Source: Melastoma dodecandrum (lineage: Eukaryota > Streptophyta > Magnoliopsida > Myrtales > Melastomataceae). From it: DNA of 64,000 nucleotides. A model generated the notes under the pieces. The model was not told where the DNA came from, searched no databases, and saw nothing but the letters and a program-made list of their open reading frames with translations. The stretch spans positions 1,012,001-1,076,000 of the forward strand of contig JARUPY010000533.1 of assembly GCA_029817715.1 (NCBI GenBank), given 5' to 3'. Below are positions 25,009 through 46,117 of the stretch, piece by piece (within the stretch, counting starts at the first letter, position 1; each line of letters begins with the position of its first letter). Position numbers and translations under genes: made by a program.

Positions 25009-25013
25009 TGCAG

Positions 25014-27793
25014 TATTTTGGAGGATGAATTGAAGACTGCATCCTCCTCGATTGGCAGATCAAGACCATGGATCGGATCTCGTGGGAGCTGATCGAGGAA
25101 CCTCTTTTAGGTAACTTAATCGCAGATTCCTGTCGGGGTTTGTTTTCTAGTCGAAAGCTGTGGATACAGTTAGGGTTTCATGGATGATTTTTTTTGAACA
25201 TCTATCAAAGTTTGGAAAGAAAAAATCTGGAGTTGGAATTTCCCAGCAACGAGATTCGAGTTTTCGCTCGCGATCATTTCCAACTTTTCATTGGCTGGAA
25301 GCCCTCTGTTCATTGAGTTACGTTGTTAAAAACCATTTTTACTAGGCATAAATTATTGGTCTGATCTTCCACTGATTGTTGTTGAGTTGGAAATTCTGTT
25401 CTCCATGCTTAATCTAGCACTGACTGCAGAACTTTTACCGGTCGTCGCATATCCTTTAACAGATCCCGTGCTTGATTCACGACTATGACCGTAACTACAA
25501 GGGTCTTGTTCTTTACCTGGTTCTTGGTTAGATTTTCCGAACTGAGTTTCGTGGCAACAGAATACAACTCGAGCGGTGATGCTGACTCTTCTTATCGCAT
25601 GACTGTCCGATATAGAAGCTAACCGGTAAACAAAAACTGATATGTTATATTTGCAGATCTCGGATGCTTGAAGACAATCATGGGCAACCTTAAAGGAGCG
25701 TCACTCCTGTGATAGTTTTCTTGTAGGACCCCAAGAGAGTCGAATTCCCTCTCTTTAATTTCTCCGGAAAGTGCTTGATCTGCGGCTCGATCTTAGGTTA
25801 GTAATGAGTTCGTACTATTGGCAGATGGTTCTTGATAGATCGGGCGAGGCCATTTTACATTTCCCTGTCGGACGTCTGTGGTCCCATCCAGATTGGAGTT
25901 GAGTTTGGACCTCCAAGTAAATCTGGTCTCAACACGACTTGATCTCGCAGGATTCCCGCATAGCCATTACGGATGTCCAGCCTTATGCCACTAGACCAAC
26001 CGTAAAATACACTTGTTATCTCCACTGACACGTACTCGGAATGAGCGAGATGAATCGAGAATCTTTTTGGCAGGTTGTCGTGAGGAGGAGTGGTGGGTGA
26101 AAGAGACGAAAGACGAGACTGACCATCATGAAGGCCTAGACGCACAATGACTATCACCAGAGCAATGAACCTGCCTGTGGAAAAGGATGATGGCTGGATG
26201 CAACTTTTCTCTTAGTTTTTGCGTGACGGATGCCCAAACGGATCCCGAATTGAGTTGAAGCTTCGCAGTGGAAGACAACTATAAAACCTCCGATCATCTT
26301 TCACGAAGCCATATGATTCACAGGGCAAACTCAGCGGCATACACAAAGTTCAAGCTGAGCGGCACATAAGCCATCGGAACCGTACTTCACCACGTCGCTA
26401 TTTGTAATGATATTTCATGTTCTAATGTCCACGTTTTGGAACCAATTCCTTCACGAGTAACCAATGTACAAATATCCCACCGAACGTAAACCATTCCAAA
26501 CTCACCAAACCTACCTCCGACGGTCACGGTTCGATCTCAACGATTCTGGTTCACCTGGAATCATCCAGGTTCGGTTCGTTCCACGTACACACGCATATAC
26601 AAACGCGAGCGACGCGAGGTACATTCATGACACCGCGGATGTAAACGGATGAGCACAAAGACGTGCAGAAAATCATCCCGGCTCTCTCCCCCACACACGC
26701 ACTTATCTTTTTCACTCTCTTACATCCTGGGATGCCCCGCTTTTTTGGGTGATGTTTGCAGCCGAATGGTTTCTGCTGACAACAAAAGGAAGAAAAGGGG
26801 GGGTGGGGGGTATCTCAACGTGATCGGGGATGGTTCAGTTCATCATATCGAAGGGTGTTTTTGTAATGAGATGACTTTCGATAGGTTGGGACCCTTCCAT
26901 TCAGGAAAGGCCATGCACATACCATACGTACCTCCTATATTTCATAGCCTTTTTATCAAAGGGAAAGACCATTGAATCTTTTCTCCTGTTTCAAAAATCT
27001 AACCACGAGTCTGTGTGTGGTGGTGCCCCCCCACAATATAATACGAATTGAATGAAATGATACGATGGTCCCCCCCCCCCCCTCCCTTTTTTCTTCCTTG
27101 CGAAATTTACTCTTTTTTTTTTCCCTTCAATTTTCAAAATTTACAATTTGCTTAAAAAAAGAGAGAAGCCAATAATTTTTGTACCGATTGTTGGCATGAT
27201 ACGAGAGGCGACAAAGACACGTGAAATGTGGCAGAGATGCTTTGATTTTTGAAATCGATCGACCCCTTCTTTTTAATATACTCAAAGTGAGATGATACTT
27301 CAAATCATAATTTTGTTGCTTAAGAGATTGTAGGAGGTAATATTATAATTTTCATGTTCTTGTTCAGCCCCCGTGATAAATTATAATTTGTATGTTATGT
27401 CAAACTTATATTAAACATTTGATCGATAAAACTAACCATAATGGGATTGTCTTGAAATAAACCCGGGTGAATCTATAAAATTTTTTATAAAAAAAATGTA
27501 TATGTATTAATTTATTGATTGTGAATATTTATATGACCCGATTGGGGAAAATGATAACAATTTTTTAGAAATAAAATCAGCGAGAAGATCACTAATAAAA
27601 ATTATCCCAAAGACCATGTGGGCCGAAGTGCCAAACAGCCCAATTACCCACATAGAGGCATCCAGGCCCAATTTAGCCCAAACCCATTAAGGTTGTCCAA
27701 AGCCCGCGATACGTCTTCTTCTTCTTCGTTCTCCTCCTCCTCCTCCTCCTTCCTTTTCTTGTTGATCTTCTTCTGCCCGCTCCAATTTCCGGG
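25014..27793. other. gene-poor interval: MIR172 3' part and PAT promoter
   Basis: The left part probably contains downstream exons and introns of the MIR172 primary transcript; no protein gene is recognisable. Homopolymer C and G runs occur near 26800 and 27068. A minus-strand open frame at 25855-26157 has no family match. The last 190 bp hold the promoter of the DHHC gene. Confidence 0.4.
27615..27750 (+). promoter_or_regulatory. PAT gene promoter and leader: site II cluster and TCC repeat
   Basis: Several GCCCA-type motifs (GTGGGCC, AGCCCAAT, GGCCCAAT, AGCCCAAA) occur within about 75 bp (27617-27690). They are followed by a CTT/TCC-rich leader (27717-27755) ending about 40 bp before the start codon. 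This is typical of a broadly expressed plant gene. Confidence 0.5.
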
Positions 27794-29474
27794 ATGAAGT
27801 TAGGGAGATTCGCCTCCGTTACGGTCCTCGCGGTCTTTCTCGCAATTGGTTTTGTGAGTTACGTCACCCTTTTTGTTTTCCTGCGAGATCATGGGGGTCT
27901 GAGGAGCTCCGCGGTGTACGGTTTCCTGGCTTTGTATTGTCTCTTCTGCTTTATCGTATGCCTAGTGATGGAGCCGGGGCAGGTTCCTTCTCATTACGTC
28001 CCAGATGTGGAAGGAGAGGAGATTCCTGGTCATGAGCCGGGGAAAAATGTGAGTTGGTTTTGTTTTATTATGGATCGTGGTTGATTGGGACTTTTGTTAT
28101 GTGGTTTTGGTGTGGAAAAGGGAGATTTTTTGCTTCTGGGATCGGAGCAGATGGTTGCATTCAGGTAGCTTCGGCTGCAGATGTGATGTTGGAGAGTTTT
28201 GGTTGAATTTGGGAGAGGAATTGGGGTGCTGAATGTGAAAATGATTGTTTATTGAAATTGAGGACGTGAGATTTCTGATGGCGACCTTTACCAGAGGTCG
28301 TTGATCATTTTGATGCGAATTCCCTCAGAATCTCAGTTCTCTTGTGTGGTTGTGGCATGAGAATTTTGTCTGTTTGTTGGTTCTGGAAGAAAAACAGTTG
28401 AATATGTAGCTTGGGTTTTGTTCGGATCATCCTATGGAAATAAAATCTGGTTTTTCTTACTATTGATTGGATTATATTTTAGGTAGCAAATCCAAGAAGA
28501 TGTGACAGTTGCTGCAGACACAAGCCTCCGAGATGTCATCATTGTCGCTTATGTAGAAGTTGTGTCTTGAAGATGGTAATATCTGTATCCTCAATGAGTC
28601 CTAGCTTGAGTAATTGGCTGGGGGCTCTTTACTGAAGAGCCTTTGCTGCAGGATCATCATTGTCGCTGGATAAATAACTGTATCGGCCATTGGAACTATA
28701 AGGCCTTCTTCAATCTGGTTCTGTTTGCGACTTTGGCAAGCTGCTATTCCTCCGTATGCTCATTTCCTTGCTATTGATTGGAACAAGCACGTCGTTATTA
28801 ATTATCCAACTTAGTTTCTCACAGATGCCTTCTTATCCTAGGTAGTGTTTATAACTCGTGTTTATGAAAAAGGATGGCATTTCCCTGGATCCAGTACGGC
28901 AAACTTTGTATATGTAAGCCGACAAACAAACTTTTCCTTGCTTCTAATTGGATAAGTCTTTGCCGTTTTCCGAATTTTATCTGAAGATAATATCAGTTAG
29001 TAATCTCTCCCAGGTTACTTCTGGTTTAGTGTTGCTTGGCCTGAGCCTAGTTCTGGCTTCCTTTTTGGGTTGGCACGTTTATCTGATTGCTCATAACTTG
29101 ACGACCATAGAGGTGAGTTCTGAACTATCGGCCTTCTTTCCAATTCAAATAATTTTGTGAATTTCCATCCTTATTTGCTTCTCAACATGTTAATAGTACT
29201 ACGAAGGTGTTCGAGCACGGTGGTTGGCTAAGAAATCTGGGCAGAGCTATTCTCATCCCTTTGATCTCGGCATTTATAGAAACGTCTTATCGGTAATCTC
29301 TTCTTCCCTCCTCCCAATGTTTAGCCAAATGAGCTAATTGCTACGGTTTCTGGCCTTGCAAACTCAGCTATCTTTCTGCAGATATTAGGCCCAAACGTAC
29401 TGTTATGGTTCTGGCCAACTGCAGTAGGCCATCTGAGGGACGGGACGAACTTCCAGGTTTCTCGTAACGACTAA
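27794..29474 (+). CDS. DHHC-type protein S-acyltransferase (PAT15/PAT16-like)
   Basis: The product transfers palmitate to cysteines of target proteins in the endomembrane system. Seven exons (27794-28048, 28483-28575, 28652-28753, 28842-28913, 29014-29112, 29197-29292, 29382-29474) all join in phase 0 and give 269 residues, normal for this clade. Two membrane segments lie at about residues 6-30 and 40-60. The Cys-rich domain starts RRCDSCCRHKPPRCHHCRLC and includes the catalytic DHHCRWINNCIGHWNYKAF (about 117-135). Two more membrane segments follow (about 136-150 and 175-200, LVLLGLSLVLASFLGWHVYL), then the conserved TTIEYYEGVRARWLAKKSGQ. The tail is short (HLRDGTNFQVSRND). Its position beside MIR172 resembles Arabidopsis PAT15 next to MIR172B. 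Confidence 0.9.
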
Positions 29475-30172
29475 TGCACGGGGAACTTCTTCGTAACCAT
29501 GACCTAGATGTCGGAATCTCGCCAAATAGTTCACCATCAACGATGTGTGAAAATCATGTTTTGGTTTGGATTATACTGTATCTTTCTTTGCTAGAAAGTG
29601 GCGAGAGTTGGGTTCTGTTTGTGCTCATGTAAATAAGATATCTTCAGGTCCCTTGCATACATGGAATTCCCGAGTTAACAGTATGTTTGGGCCTGTAATT
29701 CGTAAAATTTTGAACTGGGTTCTTCCTCAAGGGAGAGGAAAGTTGTGGGCTTTTTGCACGTCAAGTGAAAACAACGTATGGTTTGTGTCTGAATTCTGAT
29801 AAGGCGAAGACTGAGACGCGGTGACGATAATGGGTCAAAGACAAAGGATGCGAACACGCGCCGGGGACCCTGTCCTTGTCCAACGTTGGGTTTTGTTTTT
29901 GATTTCCAATCCGATGATTACTTACAAGATTTCGGACAAGTGTATGCCCGACAACTCTTCCTTTCCTCCTCTGTCCGTGCTTCCAACCCAAGACGTTGAC
30001 ATTTAACAAACGGCAGTACTCAACGCCGCACATGGAGGAGACCGCGTCCTAAAGCCCCATCAAGACTCGACCCTTTCCTTTCAATCGAGCTTGCCCAGAT
30101 CGACTCCCTGCGTTTCCTACATCACCCATGAAGCAAAGTTTGGACCTTTTGCATCCAGCGGCAGTTTGACGG
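29475..30172. other. intergenic, PAT 3' end and ABCG promoter
   Basis: About 700 bp lie between two plus-strand genes. It should hold the acyltransferase 3' UTR and the transporter promoter. No coding similarity or clear core element was seen. Confidence 0.4.
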
Positions 30173-33100
30173 ATGAGCTCCGACGACGAGCTGAGGGTGG
30201 CAGCATCGATGTGGAGGTCGAGGGTAGTTCTCGTACTATGTTGTCTTGCAGCCGCCGCATTGCCTGTCCGGACCCAGGACTTGAATGACTACAACCAGTT
30301 CGATAATCCCGTCGTCCTCCCCCTGTTAACCCAGCTCTTGTACAGCAAAGTCTCGAATCTCACGACTTCTCTTGGGTACGAGATTAACAACAGGTCCAGC
30401 TTCTGTATCAGGAACCCGTGAGTATATAACTGCCGCTCTTCATTCTTTTTATGGACATTGGATTATGATCTGTTTGAGGAAATGCTGTTGACTTTGATGG
30501 GGGAGTTTCAAAAACTTTTCAGGACACAGGATTTGAATAATGCCTTCAATTTCTCGTCTAATCTGGATTTCTTGTCTAACTGCATCAAGCAAACCCAGGG
30601 TATGGATGTTATGTCACCTTTTTTGATGTCTGAATGTGAGAAAAAGTAGGTCGGTTGATTGACCAAGGTCTATACATGATTGTAAGAATTGCCCTGTGTT
30701 TTTTGCCTTTTTGACATGACAGGAGATATAGGACAGAGGCTCTGCTCTGTGGCGGAACTTAAATTTTACTTCAGCTATCTGTTTCAAGCGTCCACTAGCA
30801 GTAACTATCTCAAGCCAAACCAGAACTGTAATCTCAGCACATGGATCTCTGGCTGCGAACCTGGGTGGGCATGCAGTATTGGTGCCGGTCAGCAGGTTGA
30901 TCTTGAGAATGCCGCTGATATTCCTCTCAGGATTGATAACTGCCAGGCCTGCTGTCCCGGTTTCTTCTGTCCTTTTGGTCTTACTTGCATGATCCGTAAG
31001 TATGGTACACGGCTGCATCTTTTAGAGCCCGATGTTCGTTTAAGGTCTGATCTAGTAAATTTAACCTTACATTCTCGCAGCCTGCCCATTAGGCGCTTAT
31101 TGCCCCCTGTCAACATTGAATGTGACAACCGGCATATGTGAACCGTGAGTTTGGATTACCTTGGAGTTGCTCATCGATCACATTCAAACAGTCAGCAAGA
31201 CACAGAATTTGAAATTTTTTTATCTGTTCTCCAGATATACTTACCAATTGCCTCAAGGGCGACCAAACCATACTTGTGGAGGGGCAAATATTTGGGCTGA
31301 TGTTGGTAGGAGCAAGGAGATGTTCTGCTCGTCAGGATCTCATTGCCCTACTACTACCGAAGAAATTGCTTGTGATAGTGGGTATTTAATTTACTCCTCC
31401 TCTGCATCAGCGTAAATTTGTGTTAATTTTAGAAAATCTAAACCCCTCGCTTTTGTTAGACAATCAAAATTGGTGGTTCCTTTAACTGTCAATTCTTGAT
31501 TGCAATTTTTGTGCTTGCAGGCATTTCTGCCGTTTGGGATCTACTTCTCAGCAAAGTGAGTTTTAGCGCCAGATTGTGAATTCACCTACTGAAGTCTACT
31601 TTTTCCAGAACTTCAAGTCATTGTTTTGCTTTATGTTCCTCAAATGTGTACACCTCCGACAGGTTGCTACAAGTTGGTCTCGTGCAACGCAAATTCAGTG
31701 AATCAAAACATCCAATTCTATGGAATCCTATTAATCGTGAGTTATAACTCCCAGTACTCGCCTTTAGCGACTTCAAGAATGCTTATACACAGTCATTAAA
31801 TTTAATTTTCTTTGTACAGGCTGCTTTGACCACTTTTCTTCTCATCATCTACAACTGTTCCGATCAACTGCTTGCTATAAGATCTAGGAGGTTGGCGAAA
31901 ACTCGGGAAACTGCCGCTAGAAAGGCACATGAGACAGCCAAAGCACGTCAAAGATGGAAAGCTGCCAAGGATGCAGCAAAAAGGCATGCTAGTGGATTTC
32001 AATCTCAATTATCAGAGAGATTTTCTCGCAAGATTGATCTCAACGATCCTGAGCGAGTTCAGATGATGAGTCTAGACAGTAGTGGGAGTTCAGATAGGTC
32101 GGTAAGACCTGATGGCAAGAAGGACTCAATTGAGTTGATGCGGAGAATGCACGAAATAGAGGATGAATTTGACAGTGCTGAAGCAAGCGGAAGTCAGCCA
32201 AAGAAAAAGAAGGAGAAAGCTCAAAAGGTTAAAGATATGGATACAAATACCCAGATTTTTGAGTATGCATATGCTCAATTGGAAAAGGAGAAAGCCTTGG
32301 AAGTCAAGAACAAGAATCTTACTTTCTCCGGAGTGCTCTCAAAGGCTACAAATCCAGAGCTAAAGAAAAGGCCTCTTATCGAGGTATCATTTAAGGACCT
32401 CACCCTGACTTTAAAAGCTAAAAAGAAACATTTACTTAGATGTGTGACGGGAAGTCTTAAGCCGGGAAGAATAGCTGCAGTGATGGGTCCATCAGGTGCT
32501 GGAAAGACATCTTTCTTGTCTGCACTAGCAGGAAAAACTGTTGGTTGCTCTACAACAGGTCTGATTTTGATCAACGGGAAGCAGGACTCCATCCGTTCAT
32601 ACAGGAAAATTACTGGTTTTGTACCTCAAGATGATATTGTCCACGGGAATTTGACTGTGGAGGAGAATCTTTGGTTTAGCGCAAAATGCAGGTTCATTCT
32701 CATTACTTCACATTACTGCAGTTCAATGTGCTGAGCGATGTTGTCACATCTAAACTCCTTTAGTTTTGGCATTTCCGGTTTCTACTTATTTTTTTTTTTT
32801 CATGTATGAAAACTGAAGGCTTCCTGCAAACATGCCGAGAGCAGATAAGGTTCTTGTTGTCGAGAGGGTCATCAATTCATTGGGGTTGCAGTCCGTGAGG
32901 GATTCGCTGGTCGGAACGGTCGAGAAGCGCGGGATCTCTGGAGGCCAGAGAAAAAGGGTGAATGTCGGACTGGAAATGGTTATGGAGCCTTCCCTTCTCA
33001 TTTTGGATGAACCAACCTCCGGTTTGGACAGCTCATCCTCTCAGCTGCTCTTGAGAGCTCTTCGACATGAATCTCTCGAGGGAGTCACCATTTGCATGGT

Positions 33101-34775
33101 TGTTCATCAACCAAGGCAAGTCAGTCAACAGCATAGCATGTGCCAATATGTTGCTTTCTATTTCGAGAAATCCATTTCTGAGTGGGAATTTAACGTGTTT
33201 GTTTCAGCTATTCACTGTACATGATGTTCGATGATTTGATACTCCTTGCCAAAGGTGGTCTCATAGTCTATCACGGTTCGGTGAAAAAAGCGGAGGACTA
33301 CTTTGCAGGGCTCGGGATAATTGTTCCAGAACGTGTCAATCCCCCAGATCACTTTATTGATGTGTTGGAGGGTATTGTGAAACCAAGCGGGAGCTCAAGT
33401 GTGAGTTATAAGGATCTACCTGTGTTGTGGATGATTCATAATGGGTATATGATACCACCGGATATGCGGGATGATGCCAAGGCATTTTTATCTAGTGGTG
33501 AAGGGGTAATTGGAATGAATACATATTCGAGTCCCGGAACGGAAGACCAATCTTTTGTCGGGGAGATTTGGCAAGACGTGAGAACCCACGTCCAAATGCA
33601 TCAGGATAAGATACGTCTGAATTTGTTTAGTTCTAAGGACTTGTCGAACCGTAAGACTCCTAATGTTTTCCAGCAGTACAGACATTTTGTCGGGAGGTTA
33701 GTGCTAGCTAAACATTTCTTCACTGATTATTTTTGAATCTTGGCCGCTAATCCATTCGAACCGGCCAAAACATGCAGGGTTGGAAAACAGAGGCTAAGAG
33801 ATGCTCGAATACAGGCGGTTGACTACATCATTTTGTTGCTTGCCGGTGCCTGTTTAGGAGCCCTTGCGAAAGGGGGTGATGAATCTTTTGGAGCAACTGG
33901 ATATACCTATACCATCATTGCTGTCTGTAAGTTTTCCGAAATGTAAATCCTCAGCAGTGCTGCAAAGTCTTTTTTCCTTTTCCTTTTCTGATGAATGAGA
34001 TGCAATTTCCAGCGTTACTGTGTCAAATCGCTGCTCTGAGGTCATTTTCACAAGAGAAGTTGCAGTACTGGAGGGAGAGTGCTTCTGGCATCAGCAGCTT
34101 GGCCTATTTCCTCGCAAAGGACACTATTGATCACTTCAATACAGTGATCAAGCCAGTGGTGTACTTATCCATGTTCTACGGTTTTACCAACCCGAGATCA
34201 ACATTCGCGGATAATTACGTCGTTCTGCTGTGCCTGGTGTACTGTGTCACCGGGATCGCCTATTCCTTGGCCATCTTCTTTGAAGCCGGTGCTGCCCAAC
34301 TCGTATGTTCTTCTCTTTATCATATCTAGTTGTTACACAATTATATGAGAGTTTACATTTTGATTGTGATTTCTGTCACAGTGGTCAGTCCTCCTTCCGG
34401 TCATCTTAACTCTCATAGCGACGCGGTCAAACAGTAGTGGCATATCTAAGATCATTGCCAACTTCACCTACCCTAAGTGGGCTTTGCAAGCCTTTGTGAT
34501 TGCAAATGTAGAACGGTAAGACCAGACTCGTATATTTCGTGTAATACAATGTTGTTTTGGAAGTATGAGAAAAGAAACTTCATTCTGCACCGTACTGAGA
34601 AGCTTCCCGCATCGACAGGTATGATGGCGTGTGGCTTATAACACGCTGCGGCGCACTACAGACCAGGGGCTTTGATGTTAATAACTGGGGCACCTGCATA
34701 TGTATACTCATATTTACAGGTGCGCTTTTTCGAGGGACAGCTTTTTTCGGCATGCTAATATTCCAGAAGAAATGA
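30173..34775 (+). CDS. long ABCG half-transporter with Cys-rich extracytoplasmic domain (ABCG24/28 type)
   Basis: This is a half-size ABC transporter of the white-brown complex; relatives export lipids or related molecules, but the substrate is unknown here. A signal peptide ([18 protein letters not shown]) follows either start; MWRSRVVLV at 30209 may be the true start. A long luminal domain follows with a Cys cluster ([16 protein letters not shown], then [18 protein letters not shown]), then a first membrane segment ([16 protein letters not shown], near 31800) and a charged linker. The ATPase domain has Walker [15 protein letters not shown] (near 32490), signature [12 protein letters not shown] (near 32930) and Walker [13 protein letters not shown] (near 33000). 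The C-terminal transmembrane domain runs from about 33780 and ends [16 protein letters not shown]. Family members are around 1,100 residues and this one looks complete. Confidence 0.9.
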
Positions 34776-39658
<4,883 letters not shown>

Positions 39659-40003
39659 GAACAACTGCTATCATTCGGATCGACGTATCCCATGTTACAG
39701 GCGATCCTTACATTGCTCTTTCTGCAATGATTTGAAATGGAAGTTCTCCGCAGCTTTCTTATTCGAAATCGAAGTTTCGCGAACTCGAAACTCGAATCTA
39801 ATCGCCATTCCGAACAGCAACCCAAGGAGCCAAAAATATTGAACAGACGAAGAAGTTGAGATGTCCAGACATGTTGAATCAAAAACATACACAAACCTAG
39901 AATCTACAACCAGCTAATCTTTTTCCCTTCTGTTCCAAACCAGAAAGGCCTAGCTGATTCCATAGTCACCTGATCAAAAACAGGCACCTTTTCCATTGCA
40001 TCA
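39659..40003. other. convergent 3' region between NATA-like and ELF6
   Basis: These 345 bp hold the 3' ends of two converging genes. Nothing else was recognised. Confidence 0.4.
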
Positions 40004-44949
<4,946 letters not shown>

Positions 44950-46117
44950 TTAGTTCAACCCCTTGAGCCAATTGCCACCAAAAAGTGGCAAATTCGCCCA
45001 ACTTAACAACCCACAAAACCAAATCAATGCGAAACATCCACCGCCACTAGCTCGAACGAGACCAAGCAACCCGCAAGACCGAAAATTCCTAGAAACCCTA
45101 GAATCAGCAAACCATGGACAAGACACATAAACCCACCAACGGTCCTATGCCCCCGACAACCGACAGCGCCCCACGCTAGACGGGCCCAGAAGCATCAGTA
45201 CGGTATTAAATAAAACGCGCATCGGAACTTTATGACCTGTTAACACACCAGAGAAAAAAATCCATTCGTGGGTCGAAGTTATTCAGTGAGAAATCGGTTT
45301 TGCTCCCAAAGGGCTCAGGGGAATGGGTTGGGGGTTGGGGATTGGGGAAGGGATGCGCAGGATAGCGTTCGCGGTAATGGAAGCGTTAAACTGAGCAGTC
45401 GGCGCACGGGCGTGTCCTGTATTTTATTAAATTTCAATTTTTTTTATTATTGGGATAACCATTAACCACTACTCTCAAAAAGTGATATTATATATAATGT
45501 CTGGTAATTTAAAGCATTACTAAAAATAAATAAATATATGTCCGATGAATCTGGTGGATATGTATATAATTTGTTTGAGGGTCAATGGAATTGGTTCACC
45601 CATTAATAAAAATTTGGGACACAAATCTTGTTTCACGTTTTGGTAATGGTTTAAGGAGGAAATAAAACAATGGCCAAAGCCCGGACTGCTGGGACGAGTT
45701 TTGCTATATTTTACTAAACAAAACCACAAAATTCATATTTTCTTAATTAATGTAAATAATTGAAGAATCAATTGTTTCGAACACCGAGATAAACTGAGTT
45801 TTTATAGTTTTTTCCAACGAAAAAACATCGAATATTTTAAGAAATCAAACTATGATTTTTCAACCTTAATTAAAAAAAATATGAATTTTATCCTCCTATT
45901 TCTCAAATTTTTACCAACCAATTCATATATATTTTAAAGACAAATTAGCTGAGGCTGAGGAGGGTTGCAACTTTTTCCTTTTACTTCACAAATTACACGA
46001 GAAAATATTATTTAAGACAACGACAAAATATGGAAAATAATAATAAAATAAACCGGATGTTATTTTTTACTAAAGTTTCTTGGTTTTGTTCATAAGGGGA
46101 ATATTATTTTTGTTTGC
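44950..46117. other. ELF6 5' region and PAL 3' region
   Basis: The left 350 bp hold the ELF6 leader and promoter. Just before the ELF6 start (44957-44976) is a second copy of the codons for NWLKGL. The rest (45430-46110) is AT-rich and should include the PAL 3' UTR. No other gene was seen. Confidence 0.45.

Noticed and set aside
24506..25069. Open frames with repeated GVGHFSHAS/PHTGRPYNRC peptides on both strands
   Set aside because: They are translations of the two TRIM LTRs, which are noncoding.
25855..26157. Possible SINE on the minus strand, with a box A-like TGGTCTAGTGG
   Set aside because: The box B candidate is poor (about 8 of 11), and there is no poly-A tail or target duplication that I could see.
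26519..26560. tRNA-like GGTTCGATC
   Set aside because: No cloverleaf partner arms are present around it.
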